64,000 bases of DNA, from assembly GCF_048771995.1 (NCBI RefSeq), contig NC_133063.1:67098014-67162013 (forward strand). The letters are read 5' to 3'. The position numbers and the translations under genes were made by a program. Numbering within the stretch: the stretch's first letter is position 1; each line of letters begins with the position of its first letter. Positions 22,024 to 34,201 of the stretch are shown here, in pieces. The notes under the pieces were generated by a model, which was not told the DNA's origin, did no database searches, and saw nothing but the letters and a program-made list of their open reading frames with translations. The stretch comes from Taeniopygia guttata (lineage: Eukaryota > Chordata > Aves > Passeriformes > Estrildidae).

Positions 22024-25000
22024 GTGAACATGAAAATACAAAAACTAAAAGAAGAAAACAACCCAGCAAGATTATCTACATTATATTCCTTGCTTGCAAA
22101 TTTGTTATTCAGCCTTTATTGTGTATGGTCCTGTATTTTCTATTTTGCAGTTCCTCCACTATGGATTACAAGGCCTACTCAAGTTTGCTTGATGTTATAT
22201 GCCAATGGAAAGACAAAACTTGCTTTACAGTTTGACTTAAACATATTGTAACTGCTGTTGCACAGCTAAATTAATTGTTTCTTTAGAGAAATAGTCTTAT
22301 GATTAATGGGATCTTATTTTGAAAGGATGAATATTTGAAACAAGGACAGGTTAGCTTTCCCCGTGAAAAGAGAGAGCTGCAGGAAATTTTTGTGCTGAAC
22401 TGCAGGAAGTGACAGCTTGTGAGAAAGAGCATGTTAATGCAAATGAGCAATGACTATTGGACTTCTTAACCAAGTAAATCTTCTATTACCTTCTCAAAGC
22501 ATATAAATCTTGCTTCTCTTTCCACAGGCAGTAAAGACCTCTCTGCTTCTCTTTTTCAATAAGCTTCCTGTCCCATGCTGCTGCAAAAGCAAATATTGAG
22601 ATTATTTTTGGTTCTGTTCTGAAATAACAAAACAAAAAAAGAAAATTAAAAACACCATTCTGAAGACCAGTTCAAGTCTGATTTCATAGTGAGAGCTGGT
22701 AAGCATAGTGCTCCTACATTTCCTTTCAACTCCCCCTACTTCTGAGAACTTTGCCTTTGCTCAAAACATCTTTAAAAAGAAATTAATGAAGGTGACTCCC
22801 AGAAGGCTTCTGAGCCCACAAGACTCCAGATTCAGAAGTAAAACAGAAGAAAACAAAACAGTTTTGAGGCCAATAACAACCCCTATGGTAATAGAGATAA
22901 CAAATCAGCCAGATGTGGATTTAATGGGGCAAGGGAAGCCTGACTGAAAGTTAGGACAGAGTTCCAGTCAGTGAGCTCTAGTACAAAAGAAATAAACTGT
23001 GCTGTTACCTACAAGGAAGTTTCTGCTACTCTGACACTCTGGCCTGCAGAGCCAGATGACACCAGCCACCAGATGGTGACTACCAGCCATGGAAATCTTG
23101 GCTAATATCCTTCAAAAGCCAACCTGAAATGCAGGGAAAGTTCAGACTATGGAAAACAACAAGTCTCATGGATAGACCACAAGAAAGCTGTTCCCTACCA
23201 AGTGTAGGAAGTACTTAGGTATGCTTGTGCTGCAGTGTTATGACACTGCCCTCTTGCCCTCATCAGCAGTCTCTCATGACAGACAATTCCACCTATCTCA
23301 TGGCTATATAAAGACCAATATGTAGGGACTGGTGGAATTTGTCACAGATGGAAGCATAGAATCTGCTTAGTTACTGCTGTTTGTTGTTGTTTGCTGTAAC
23401 CTTTAGCCTTGTCACTACCAGCTTCTACTGTCCTGCTACTAATTCAGATGACTTAAAGATAAAACATCAAATTAGCTTGGATCCTCCTCACATACACCTC
23501 TGGTACACTTACTCCACAAGAAAAACAAGGTATTTTGCAATTTCTGTAAGCAAACTGTTGAACATGTGTCCACCACAACAAGGTTTGTGTCACTCCCCAG
23601 TAACTGCAGTGCCCACCAGGATGAAAACTAAACACAATCACAGAACCCACCAGTGACTCAAACACATAATTATTTACCTGCAATGCCAGACAATCTATTG
23701 AGTCACTACTCAGCCACTTTTAAGAGTAGAACCCAGTTAAAGAACTGGCTGAGCAGATACATGAATGATGGAATTATTACACATTCTGCTGCTGAATATC
23801 AAAGCAGGCCCCCCAAGAGCACAAGAGAAAGCAGAGTACATCATGCAGGTGAGACGCTCAATGAGCACAAGATCTGAGGCAAGGAAAAAAGTTAACCTCT
23901 CCTGATTGATTTCACACTGAAGACCTTTAGCCTGGCACACTTTCAATACTTCATGAGCTGTAGTCAGTCTGAAGGCTCTATTTCTAGGCAGAAAAACATG
24001 GACTGGGATGATCACCTCTTTGATTTCAGTGGTCTTTACTAAGTAAATAAAATTCATTCTGGTAACTGCATATGCCCCATTCTCATAAATTATCTGAGCT
24101 GGCACAGGTTTCCTGACTTGCTAAATGCACATAGCTGAGTAAAACACTTCTGAAACACACACACACATAAATAAATCCCAGCAGAGCCTGGTTTCAGACA
24201 TAAGCATCTTGAGATACTTTTCTGCTGAGGCACATTAACCTTTATAACACCAACACTCTACAGAGAATTCTGAATCCTTTCTTTGCAGTTCCCTCTAGGG
24301 AAGAAAACACAGTCTTATATACAAGCAAATTAAAACAAAGTAAGATAATGTGAAGGCAAAAAAAAGTAAACTCAAATATATATCCATTACAAAGAAATGT
24401 CTAGAGACTTGTACTCCTTACTACAACACAGTGCCTGCTTCTCGTCGACCAATCTTGTTGTTATGAGATTAAGCTAAAACACACATTAGAAATTAAGCAT
24501 GTACACATTTTCTTCATTCTTTCAGGCCACAAAGAAGGAATATTCAGAACAGTCTGTTATGGCTTTGAAGATAAAAGCCACAGATTTTATGCTGGAAAAT
24601 CCAAGGCAGGACTAATTTCCATTTACACTACCATGAAATTTTATCAGAAAACTCAAAGCAAAATAAAATTAATTTCTTGTTTTCAAGAAAAAGTATTTTA
24701 ACAAAGAGGCAAGTATTTTATTGTCAGTGTGCTTGAAATACTGCCACTAGATCTCATATAGATCTCCACAGGCATATGGATGTAAAGGAATTTTCCCTTC
24801 ATATTAAACTCAAGTCTGAAAGCAGACATGGAAATAACACCTTAGAAACCATTAGAACATAATCCACTAGTGTAGAGGCCCTGAAGTATGACAGGAAGAG
24901 GGAATTGGAAACATAGCTTATAATGAAGTTTGGTTATAAACTTAAATGACATCGTGCTTTACCTTTTTGTAAATCAGGCCTGTGCCAGGTATATAAAACA

Positions 25001-27300
25001 CGAAATAACTTCACCATTTCTTGTAATTTTTCTGTGTAAAACTTGTAGTACAACTTCCATATTACAGAAAAATTTAAAAATACTTCCACTACAATTCTTC
25101 TTGAGCCTTCAGAGTTCATATTTTTGAAGATTTCCACTGCAAACACCAGGGCTACGAATTTACTTGCCCTTAATATTATGAAATTTGATAGCTTCATGCA
25201 GACATTATGAATTCAGGAACGGAATTTATAAAAAAGCACTGGAAGAATTAAAACACTGCTGCCCCTCTGTTTTATCCTTTCCAGAGCAGGTACCATTCCC
25301 CCTCTTGTTGCCTGCAAAAGCACACAAATAATTTCATGCACAAGTTTCAGGTCTAGTCTGAGTTATTTCAAAAACTATAATACTCTGCCAATTGTAGTCC
25401 ACAATGGAAATCCCATTAGAATTTATAAGCCATCCTTTTCAGGGTCTTGAATTTTTCTATTTTTTACCTATGCTTCCAAGTTTTGAATCACTACTGGGAA
25501 GTTGCCACTGTGTGATTATTTTTGTGATTTTTTTTTTTTCCCCAGGTTTCAAATTAAACCATGACTCCTTATTGGTCAAGTTACTTTTATGGAAAAATGT
25601 TCTCAACTTCAGTCAGTTTAACTTCATATCAAAGTATGAATGGCTCCCTGTGTCTGAATTTCCTTTTTTGTTCATATCTGCTTCTGTACCCACACCATTT
25701 TCTTCATTAAATCCCAGTTTCCACCTGAACTGGACTCTTAATTTGGCATTCAGAGACACTCATCCATGAGTAGAGCTGGTCAAACTAAATTGTAATGCAC
25801 AACCTTCATTCCAACACTCTTCCCTCTCCATGGTGTTTTTAACCACTTATTTGAAGAGATAGTGGGAAATGCCCAACAGGATGTACTGTCAGTGTTCTAC
25901 TTTTAAGATACAAAACTACAAGCAGTAACAAGTTCTGAGATGCCAAATACATGCAATTTGGCCTCTTATGTATGGTCATTAATTAGTACCTGATAGTGCT
26001 CTTGTCTCGCAGAATGTAAGACTCAGATATCATAAAAGATTTCAAGGTTTAGACAGTGTGTATAAAGATTCCTAAGCTGGGAGTAGATGCCACAAGAACT
26101 CTGCACATAAGGGTCAACAAAATTATTGTTTCAGCTTACAGTATAGGAAGATTAATGCTGTGCTGTTATTTATGATCACTGCAGGTGGGGCAGGAGCCAC
26201 CTGAAGAAGTACTGGAAAGCAGCTGCAGTAAGAAATTCCAGAAAGTGGGATGAACCCTGCCACTCTCCCGAGATATGTGCACCAGGGATCTTTCTCACCA
26301 CACATCAGCACAAATAAGGGATTCTGACTGTGCCAGACAGAAATGCATTCTGCAAAGCTGCCAATTCCTGTCCCTGCAGACTACAAGAGAAAAGCAGCTA
26401 CAGTGAAAGATGGTCCACAAATGTCCCTTACTCACTTCACCAGGAAGAATGCTGACACCACAGTCGGACAGGAGGACCCCAAGTCTCTCTAAACAGCCAG
26501 GAGCTTGCAAAGCAAAGCTTGGTAAGCCATTGACTAGAGGCCATGCAGGCAACTAGGACAGCACACAGATTCAATAATGAGCTCTGAAGGGTCCCATGCT
26601 CATTGGTGGGATGCTTTTTCAGGACACACTAATGGCACACAAGAGCTGTGGCAAAGCAGCTCCTGTATTCTGGAGAATCTGCAAGGAGACTAGGGATAAA
26701 ACAGAAAGATACTGTTAGCTGATGTTTTTCGAACAGGTAACACATGACAGACCAGTTTCTAGAAATTCACAGGAAGGTCTGTCTCAGGGAGCTGATATAT
26801 CTCAAAGCAGGAAAAGGCACAAATCAAAACGACTTACAGATCTTTGACCACAGGACAGGCCATGGTGACTATCAGGGAGATGCAGGGCTCCAAAAGCCAC
26901 CTAAAGCCATCCTGTCCCAGTTTCCTAAGGCCAGCCTAGGGCATAAGCCAGACAATTTAACGGGCAAGCAATTAAGCTCTACTCCATTTAGGAAAAGCAG
27001 CATTCCATGGCATACCCCTCCTCACACACCAGCCCGTCAGGTAGAGTCTATTCTCAGTCTGTTAGTCTTAGTCACAGTAAGAGCTTCAGGAAGATGAACC
27101 ATACCCCAAAAGCTGCCACGCATCATGTCGGAGCAAGAAGCGATGCAGGGCAACCTCTCCGTGACGGAGCAGCACCTGAACCTCCTCACCTGTACGCCAG
27201 CATCAGCCACGAGTGTACTGCACGCCAGAACAGCTGCAGAAGCCCCTTCAGAGCTATTCCAGCCTCACTCAGGGATGGCCTGGAGGCAGCAGCGGGGAAG
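22024..27300. other. Non-coding DNA upstream of TMEM171
   Basis: Probably the 5' UTR intron of TMEM171. It contains only scattered open frames of chance length and simple repeats such as ACACACAC at about 24157. A stretch at 22960-23420 has a TATA-like and an AATAAA-like string but no clear ends. No gene recognised. Confidence 0.5.
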
Positions 27301-27339
27301 CAGTGTGGCGAGAAGACAGGATTACACCCGGATAATACC

Positions 27340-27960
27340 CACGCACAGCGGACAGAGCGAACGCACGGGAATGGCGGCGGCAGCGGGACCCGCGGCGCGG
27401 CCCCGCCCGCCCGCGGCGGCGCCTGGCGGAGGAGCCGCCCCCGAGCCGCTCCAACCCCGCGGGGCCGCGGCCGCCCCGACACGGCTGCACCGCCGCAGGG
27501 CCCCGGGGGTCGGCGAAGAGCTCCGGCGCCCCTCCCTTACCTGGCGGCGGCGCGGAGGCCGCAGCAGCGCGGCCGGCGCCGCTATTTGAGCACCGGCGGC
27601 GCGGCAGGGCCGGGCCAGCTCCGGCCGAGCCGCCCCGGGGCAGCGGGCGCGGCGTCACCGCCCCCGTGCCCAGCGGCCCCCCCGGCCGGGCCTGCCCTGC
27701 CCGCGGCTCCCGGCGGCTCCCGGCGGCTCCCGGCGGCTCCCGGCGGCTCCCGGCGGCTCCCGGCGGCTCCCGGCGGCTCCCGGCGGCTCCCGGCGGCTCC
27801 CGGCGGCTCCCGGCTCGGGGCTCGCCCAGCCGGTGTCGGTGCGGCTCGCAGTGCACGGCAGTGGCACGCAGCTCTGGAGTCGGGTTCGCGTGGCCCAAGT
27901 CAGATGTTCCCTGAAATACCCGCGGTTTCGAGGTGAGGCAGGCGAGCAGCCCCGCTCAGG
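27340..27960. promoter_or_regulatory. TMEM171: CpG island, probable TMEM171 promoter
   Basis: About 600 bp of extreme GC and CpG density in an AT-rich setting. On the minus strand it contains an excellent donor, CCGCCAG|GTAAGG, with exon end at 27541 and donor at 27539-27540. This pairs naturally with the acceptor before the TMEM171 start-codon exon, leaving a 5.5-kb 5' UTR intron. On the plus strand GAG|GTGAGG near 27932 could be a donor for a divergent transcript, so the island may be bidirectional. Assignment to TMEM171 is inference; no other gene starts nearby. Confidence 0.6.
27701..27816. repeat. 10-bp GC-rich minisatellite, ten perfect units
   Basis: Ten identical CGGCGGCTCC units (27711-27810), preceded by one imperfect unit and followed by a partial one. 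The minus strand has GGG runs every ten bases with 7-base loops, so it fits the G3N1-7 G-quadruplex pattern several times over. The perfect homogeneity suggests recent slippage and likely length polymorphism. Confidence 0.95.
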
Positions 27961-27984
27961 ATGCCTGTGCCACGTTTGCCGTTT

Positions 27985-28118
27985 TACAGAATCACAGAAT
28001 ATTCTGAGTTGAAAGAAACCTGTAAGAATCATCAGGTGCGCCTCTCCAGTAAATGGCCCATACACGGGTTGAACCCTCAGCCTTGGCATTGCTAGAACAA
28101 GGCTCTGTTTCAGGAGCC
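27985..28118 (-). mobile_element. SINE, tRNA-Ile head with CR1-like tail (TguSINE1 type)
   Basis: Same architecture as the copy at 6385: a CR1-like tail at left (ACAGAATCACAGAATATTCT) and a tRNA-Ile-like body at right. The body has a B box GGTTCAACCC on the minus strand and AAGGCTGAGG in the anticodon-arm region. It lies immediately beside the CpG island. Confidence 0.7.
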
Positions 28119-31100
28119 TGTAGTAGTCCCTTAACAGCAGCTTCTAACCCTTGGGAGCTTGTTAGGCAAGCTAAAGACAGGCTGAGCCTAGATGTGACAG
28201 ATCTGCTTCAGTGGTGAGCCACGTTAGCTGGTGGAAATGGAAGAAGATGCTTTCTTGCCAGGTACAGGAAGTGGAAGGAGGAAGAAGCTGGCTTTGGTAG
28301 CTGAGATGAGAGAGTTGTGATGTGCAAAAAGCAGCTGTGTGAGTAAGCAAGGAGCCAGGGAAGGAAGATCAAGATGCACCATTTGTAAATGCTGTAGCAG
28401 TGGCAGGACCAAGACAATGTGACTGAAGTTTGCTTAGGTGTTTAGCAGCAGCCTGGTATCCAGTGAGATGTGGATGAATCCGTTTGGGTTTATGTGAATC
28501 AAAACAAGATGAGCCAGAATAGGGATGGAGTGATGCTGGGAAAATAGATGGCAGGAGGAAAAGAGAGTCATCAAAATCATGCTTGACAGAGAGATGCTTT
28601 GGTTAGACAGTATGATTGGGTGAAAATCCTGTATAGCTCTTCACAGGCAATCTGCATTTGGGTAGAGAGCAAAGAAAATTGGGAAATGAATTGATAACCA
28701 AAGAGTGTATGAAAATATATTTGGGTGTAGGAAGGAGCTTGTCATGGGGCTTTGAGGTTTCCAGAACTGTGAGCTCCAGAGTGTTAATGACCCTTTGATG
28801 TCTCAACTGTTTTATATCCCAATTCTGTTGACTGGAAGGGCTTTAGTTGTGTAACACTCACAGTACTACTTTGAAGGGTTTCATGGTAAGGATATTGGGA
28901 AGTAACAGTTCCTGTGTTCTATAATGAGGTTTCCCCCATCATATTCCTATAAAGATTTTTCTTAAAGTCTGAAGACAACAAAAGAAAATGAGCTGTGCTT
29001 GTTTAAAAACACAAGCTGAAGATTAATTCTCGCCAAGAGCGAGAGAGCGTCAAAGGTAGAATCAGACTATTTTATGAAGTCTGACAACAGAGACACAAGG
29101 AGATTTAGATAGGTTTGTATGTCAGTTTTCTAGCACATGATTCTGGTTCCATTGTTTTTTCAACATAGAGCTTAAATAATTAATAAAAACAATTATATGG
29201 AGCACATTTCTGAATAAAGTATTTTGTTAGGCTAAGCTTTCTTTGGTCCTCTGATACTAGTAAATTAGTGGACCACCACTGTGATATATGTTCTCTTTTC
29301 CTGTTACATAAATAGTTTCTTATTTTATGTAAATAATTCTTGTACCAAACCTAACATGTTGAGAATTTTACTTAAAAAAAAATAAAAAATCAGTCATAAT
29401 AGTTAACAAGCTTGTTTGCTTGCCTCCACCTAAAAAAGATTTCTGTCTACAAAGCCTGTCATCAGCTTTTCCCCTCCATCCGCCACTTGGGTTTCTTGTA
29501 GTCTTGAGCTTAAGGACTTGACCTCCATAATGAAAGAAGGGATTGCAAGAATAACATTCTTCAGTACTTGAGATTCTGACTCAGGCTCGTATGAGTTTTC
29601 AGTGCATTTAGTGTTGATTCCTGCCATGGGACTGCAGTCATAAAATTGTAATCTTGAGCCACATACTGTGATTTAAGATAAGAATTTTTTTAACTGTATT
29701 TTTTTAAACTTTTCAAATAGTAACTGTTGAACTACAAGTAATATGTATTTTAAGTCCACACCATAAGTGCTAGTATTTGGCAAAAAACAGAGCCATATTG
29801 GTTTTTTACCATATGAAAAGGTACTGAGAGAGTTTTTTATGTTAAAACTGGATGTATTTGTATGACAGAAGTTTTTGGATGTTAGTGCTAGTAGAGAAAG
29901 TATTTTTGACTGGCATGGAAAGCAGTGCTAGAGCTATGAAAAAATGCAATGCATTCACAGCTGGAGTATGACAGGGAAACCGGAGCTACCAGAAAGTTAC
30001 TACTTTTGACATTATTCCTGGGGTTACCGTCAGTAACACTCATGAAGACACTGACAAGAAGATTGCCATTTGGTATGGTGAGCAGAGAAATATAACTGCT
30101 CATGATTTATTTATTGGGAATTAGATGAGGCTATTTTGATGGAAGCCACTACTTATAGCAATAATCTGATGAAATTTAAATGAAATCACTAACTTTGCAT
30201 TCCTCTTTTTTTCTTTTTTTTTTTTTAATTTAGCAAACATGTTTTTGATTGTCAAAGACAGCTGGTTTGAATTGTTTGCCTAAAGATGATGGTTTCTAGA
30301 AACAAGGGCACAAATGCAGGCAGAATAAATGCTGATCACTTCTAGATTAAAATTCCACTGTGTGGAAGAGATGTTAATATGTCTGCAATATAAGATGGGT
30401 CAATAAAACCACAGCTGCTGCAATTAGACATGTAAAATACTGGATGTGCTGAGACTGTGCTTCATTAACTGTGATCTGTAGAATGTTTTCAGATGTTTGA
30501 ACACCCAAAGAGAGAAAGAATCCAGACTATCCTAAACTGGTGAAAACCACTAGCTATTCACAGCACACTTTGAAGCTTTGTAGAAAATCCTTAAATCAGC
30601 AAGGCTGATGCTACTTGCTTTGTTTCAATGACAACTGATCTTTTGTTGGTATACTTTGAAGCAGGACTTACTGAAGATTGCATGGAGGAAATGCATGGTA
30701 AATTTCCCTTTATAATCACTATTTGCTTGCTGTGATGGTATGGTACAAATGAGATGATGATGCAGAAGTCCAGAGTCATCCAACTCTCTGGCTCCCACCA
30801 AGTTCTGTGCAGCCAGTTCACATTAAGAAGTTGGTGTGCACAGAAAGTGCAAAGCTCAACTGAATAGTGAAGAAGTGTGTGTTTTGGTTTATTTAACCAA
30901 AACACAGTCTGGTAGACTCAAGAGATCTATACTTAGAAATAAGTGTATAACAAGTCGCACAAGTCTCACAAGTCTATAGAACATCTATTTTATTAGAATT
31001 GTCCATTTATAGGCTTGGAAATGGCAAAAGCATTGCTGCCAACATTCAGTAATCTTTGGAACCAAACTTAATAAATCCTGAAATAGTTATTCTGTGTACT

Positions 31101-31137
31101 TCAGCAGATAGCTACAAAACAACCACAGGAAAGTGTA
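28119..31137. other. Intergenic DNA, no gene recognised
   Basis: Unique AT-rich sequence with no coding homology, splice-consistent exon chain or clear repeat family. Confidence 0.55.
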
Positions 31138-31423
31138 TGTTGCTGGCTATACTATAAGGGAGGATAAATGGGGGACTGACACCCTCCTCACAAAACAGCA
31201 GCAACCTGGGTCTGTGGCATTTTTATGCTCAGGCAGTGCATCCTTGTGACCTGTGATGATACTTTCTCAGGAGCAACAAAGAAAGACCCAATTGGCTGCT
31301 CTCTTCAGAGCCTGGGCATGCCAGGAGTGTCCATGACTTGGCTGACAGTCACCATCTTCTCTTAATAAATCATCTTTCCAAACCTCTCTGCTCCATCCAT
31401 CTACAAGGTGTGTGAATGCAACA
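31138..31423 (+). mobile_element. Possible short LTR fossil
   Basis: A 286-bp block with perfect 6-bp inverted ends (TGTTGC ... GCAACA) and an AATAAA signal near 31364, about 60 bp from the right end. No matching target-site duplication is visible and the family is unknown, so this is tentative. Confidence 0.35.
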
Positions 31424-31449
31424 GTCTCGTTCAGTATTTCTGTTAGTAA

Positions 31450-31760
31450 ATCACATAATCAGAACAGTTTGGGTTGGAAGGGACCTTTAAATGTCATCTG
31501 TTCTAGCCTCCCTACAATGAGCAGGGGTATCTCCAACTAGATCAGGCTACTCAGAGCCTTGTCACATCTGACTGTGAATGGTTCCAGATATCAGGCAGCT
31601 ACCACTGCTCTGGGTGACCTGTTTCAGTGCTGCACCACCATCATCATAAAATATCTCTTCCTTATACTGTACCTTTAGTTCAATTTAAAAACATTACCCT
31701 TCCAGGCCCTGCTGAAAGCTCTATACCCATTTTTCTTATAAGCCCCCTGTAAATGTTGAA
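31450..31760 (-). mobile_element. CR1 LINE 3' end
   Basis: The plus-strand reading begins with the typical reversed CR1 3' end (CAGTTTGGGTTGGAAGGGAC) and continues through the conserved untranslated region (CTGGGTGACCTGTTTCAGTG). It is a 5'-truncated copy of about 310 bp. Confidence 0.85.
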
Positions 31761-32429
31761 AGGAAGTGAGAGAGAAGTGATTAAAAATTAATGAAATTCA
31801 GAGAGGTTATGCATTAACCTTCATAAAAATCAAATCACTTTGTTTTGGCCAGGAAAGGTAGATCTATATCTCAAATCTGTATCTTAAGTTGTTGGGTTTG
31901 CTTGTTCTGCTTGCATTTGATTTTTAAAGAGAAAGGCATGACAGCTGTTTCAGTTGGTGGCACTGGAAATCCATCTTGCACTGTGCTATGATGACACTGG
32001 AATGAGGAAGTGAGCCTAAGACAACGTGCTGCACCCATCAGAGCAGGGGTCTAGGGAAGACAGCATTCCCTGGCTGTAGGCTGTGCTGCTTCTCACAGTC
32101 AGGAACTGAATCCTGCAGAAGGGCAGCATGGTCATGCACAGGAAGGAAGGAAAGAAGAATGCAGAAGTCTTTATTACTTCTCATGCAGTGCAGGGAGACA
32201 CCTAGTCTGGACTTGAGGAAATCTTTCCACATGTTAGAAAGGCAGTTTTGAAATCCTAAAACACATGTAACTTTCTGTTCAAGATTTTATTATAGGTGCC
32301 CTTATTTAAAAGGAATACAAGACTGGTAGGTTGGATAAACACTTAACCAGGAAAAAAAATGCACATTGATTGTGTGACATTGACTGAGTTCCCTCAGCTT
32401 TTAAATATAAATGAGTAAGTGGCACCAGG

Positions 32430-32900
32430 TCAGGAGAAAGTACAAGAAAGACATTGCGGTACAGGAGCATGTCCAAAGAAAGACACAAAAGCTGATGAAG
32501 GGTCTGGACCACAACTGCTATGAAGAGCAGCTGAGGGTGCTCGGGTTTTTTAACCTGGAGAGAAGGGGGCTCAGAGGAGATTTATCACTCTCTACAGCTG
32601 CCTGAGAGAGAAGGTGGGGGTCAGTCTCTTCTCCCAAGTGATAAGCAATAGGAAAGAGGAAAAGGACTTGAATTGTTACAGGGGAAATTTAGATTAGATA
32701 TCAAGAAATTTTTTCACCAAGCATTGGAATGATCTGCTCAGAGAAATGGTGGAGAAACCATCCCTGCCGGAAATATAAAGAGATGCAGACATGGCCCTTG
32801 GAACATGGTTTAATGGTGGACTTGCTAGTGCTGGGTTAGTGGTTGGACTCAATGACCTTAAGTCTTTTCCAATCTGAACAATTCTGTGATTCTGTGAGTC
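32430..32900 (+). mobile_element. CR1 LINE 3' end
   Basis: Sense-oriented CR1. It runs from a GAAGGGTCTGG segment through GAGAGAAGGGGGCTCAGAGG and GTTGGACTCAATGACCTTAA. It ends in the diagnostic short tandem ATTCTGTGATTCTGTGA near 32882-32898. Confidence 0.9.
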
Positions 32901-33285
32901 CAGGGAGTTATTGTTCATTTCTAGGCTACAAGGTCACACTGCTTATGTCATGTGACCTGGGACATTTGTATTTTGGTTTGCTAGAGATCTCCCTGCACAT
33001 ATTTTTGTGCTCCCACACAAATCTGTTTGACAGAGCTGTAGATGCTTCTTTTATTCTTGACCAAATTACAGCATAGTTTAAATAAAAGCAAGACCTTGAA
33101 TTCTCATACTAGGAACATGTCCCAACTGTGAGGGAGGTGAGGATTTGTTTGGCAGTATACAATGAGATCTATAATTTTGATATTTGCACTGCCAAAAGTG
33201 ATTTGAATTGAGTGGTCAAAATATGCTCATTTACATCTATCTTAGTGAAAGGATCAATGTTTATACAAGAGACATAATAACCCTC

Positions 33286-33354
33286 TACCATCAGTGTGCT
33301 ATATCAGAGCTAAGGTGACAGCATCCTTAGCTCTGATATAGCACACTGATGGTA
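33286..33354. repeat. Perfect 30-bp inverted repeat with 9-nt loop
   Basis: Arms 33286-33315 and 33325-33354 are exact reverse complements; the loop is TGACAGCAT. The right arm is followed by a small direct repeat (TACTTGG twice, about 33353-33367). It lies in otherwise unique DNA, with no transposon ends or target duplication seen. Confidence 0.95.
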
Positions 33355-33606
33355 CTTGGTACTTGGCCCTCTTGGATTGACACGTTGTATAGAAAATAAT
33401 ATCTCTTTTAAAGTATAGGGCAGAACTTTATGAGGTTGTGTGCCAAACATTATTGTCTTGATAAATATTTTGTTTGCTTCCTGGCTAGAAGCCATGCACC
33501 CACCAAAGCTGCTCTGTACTTCTCCTCCTCATCTGGACAGGGAAGACAGGATATAACAAGTCTCATGCATTGAGATAAAGACAGGGAGAGATCATTAATT
33601 TATTAC

Positions 33607-34201
33607 TGTTATGGACAAAACACACTTGCCTTGGGGAACTGAACTGAATTTATTATCACTCAAAGTCAGAGCAGAGTAATGAGATGAAAATCTTAAAACC
33701 ACTTACCTCTCAGGCTCTACCTCCTCCTCACAGCAGTATAGAGACATGGGGGATGAGGGTTGCAGTCATACTTTGTTCCTGCCCTTCAGGCAGAGGAGTC
33801 CTTCTCCCACTCCAACATGGGGTCCCTTCCACAGGATATGGTTCTCCGTGAACTTACCAATGCGAGTCCATCCCACAGGCAACAGCTCTACGGGACTGGT
33901 GCAATATGGGTCCCTGTTCTACAGGGTGCAGTTCTTCAAGGACAGGCTGCTCCAGTGTGAGTTCTCCGCAGGGTCACAAGTCCTTCCAGGACTATGGGTC
34001 TCAAGATCCTTCATCTTTCAGTGGCTGCAACTGTATCTGTGCAATAACGTTTTGTTTTTGCTTCTTAAATATGTTACCCTAGAGGTTCTGCCACAGTCAC
34101 CGAAGGCCTTGGCCTTTTCCAGTAGCAGGTCCATCTTGGAGCTGGCTGGCATTGGCTCTATCTGACAACTTCTTTTCTGACAACAATACTTTTGCCATGC
34201 A
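33607..34201 (-). mobile_element. LTR fossil, avian ERVL-like
   Basis: About 595 bp with TG...CA ends in either reading. It includes the recurring GAGTCC/CACAGG and TCCAGTGTGAGTTCTC blocks that I recognise from a common avian LTR family. On the minus strand an AATAAA lies near 33650, about 40 bp from the end, as expected for R-U5. No target-site duplication is clear and divergence is high, so it is old. No internal region is attached. Confidence 0.65.

Noticed and set aside
22960-23420. Possible LTR with a TATA-like (CTATATAAAG) and an AATAAA string
   Set aside because: The signals are in an order and spacing that do not fit an LTR, and no paired ends or target duplication could be found.
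23737-24105. 122-codon open frame on the minus strand
   Set aside because: This length is expected by chance in a window this size. No recognisable domain, no splice partners.
27007-27936. Open frames up to about 300 codons across the CpG island
   Set aside because: High GC removes stop codons. The product is Ala/Pro/Arg/Gly-rich low complexity and includes the decamer repeat.
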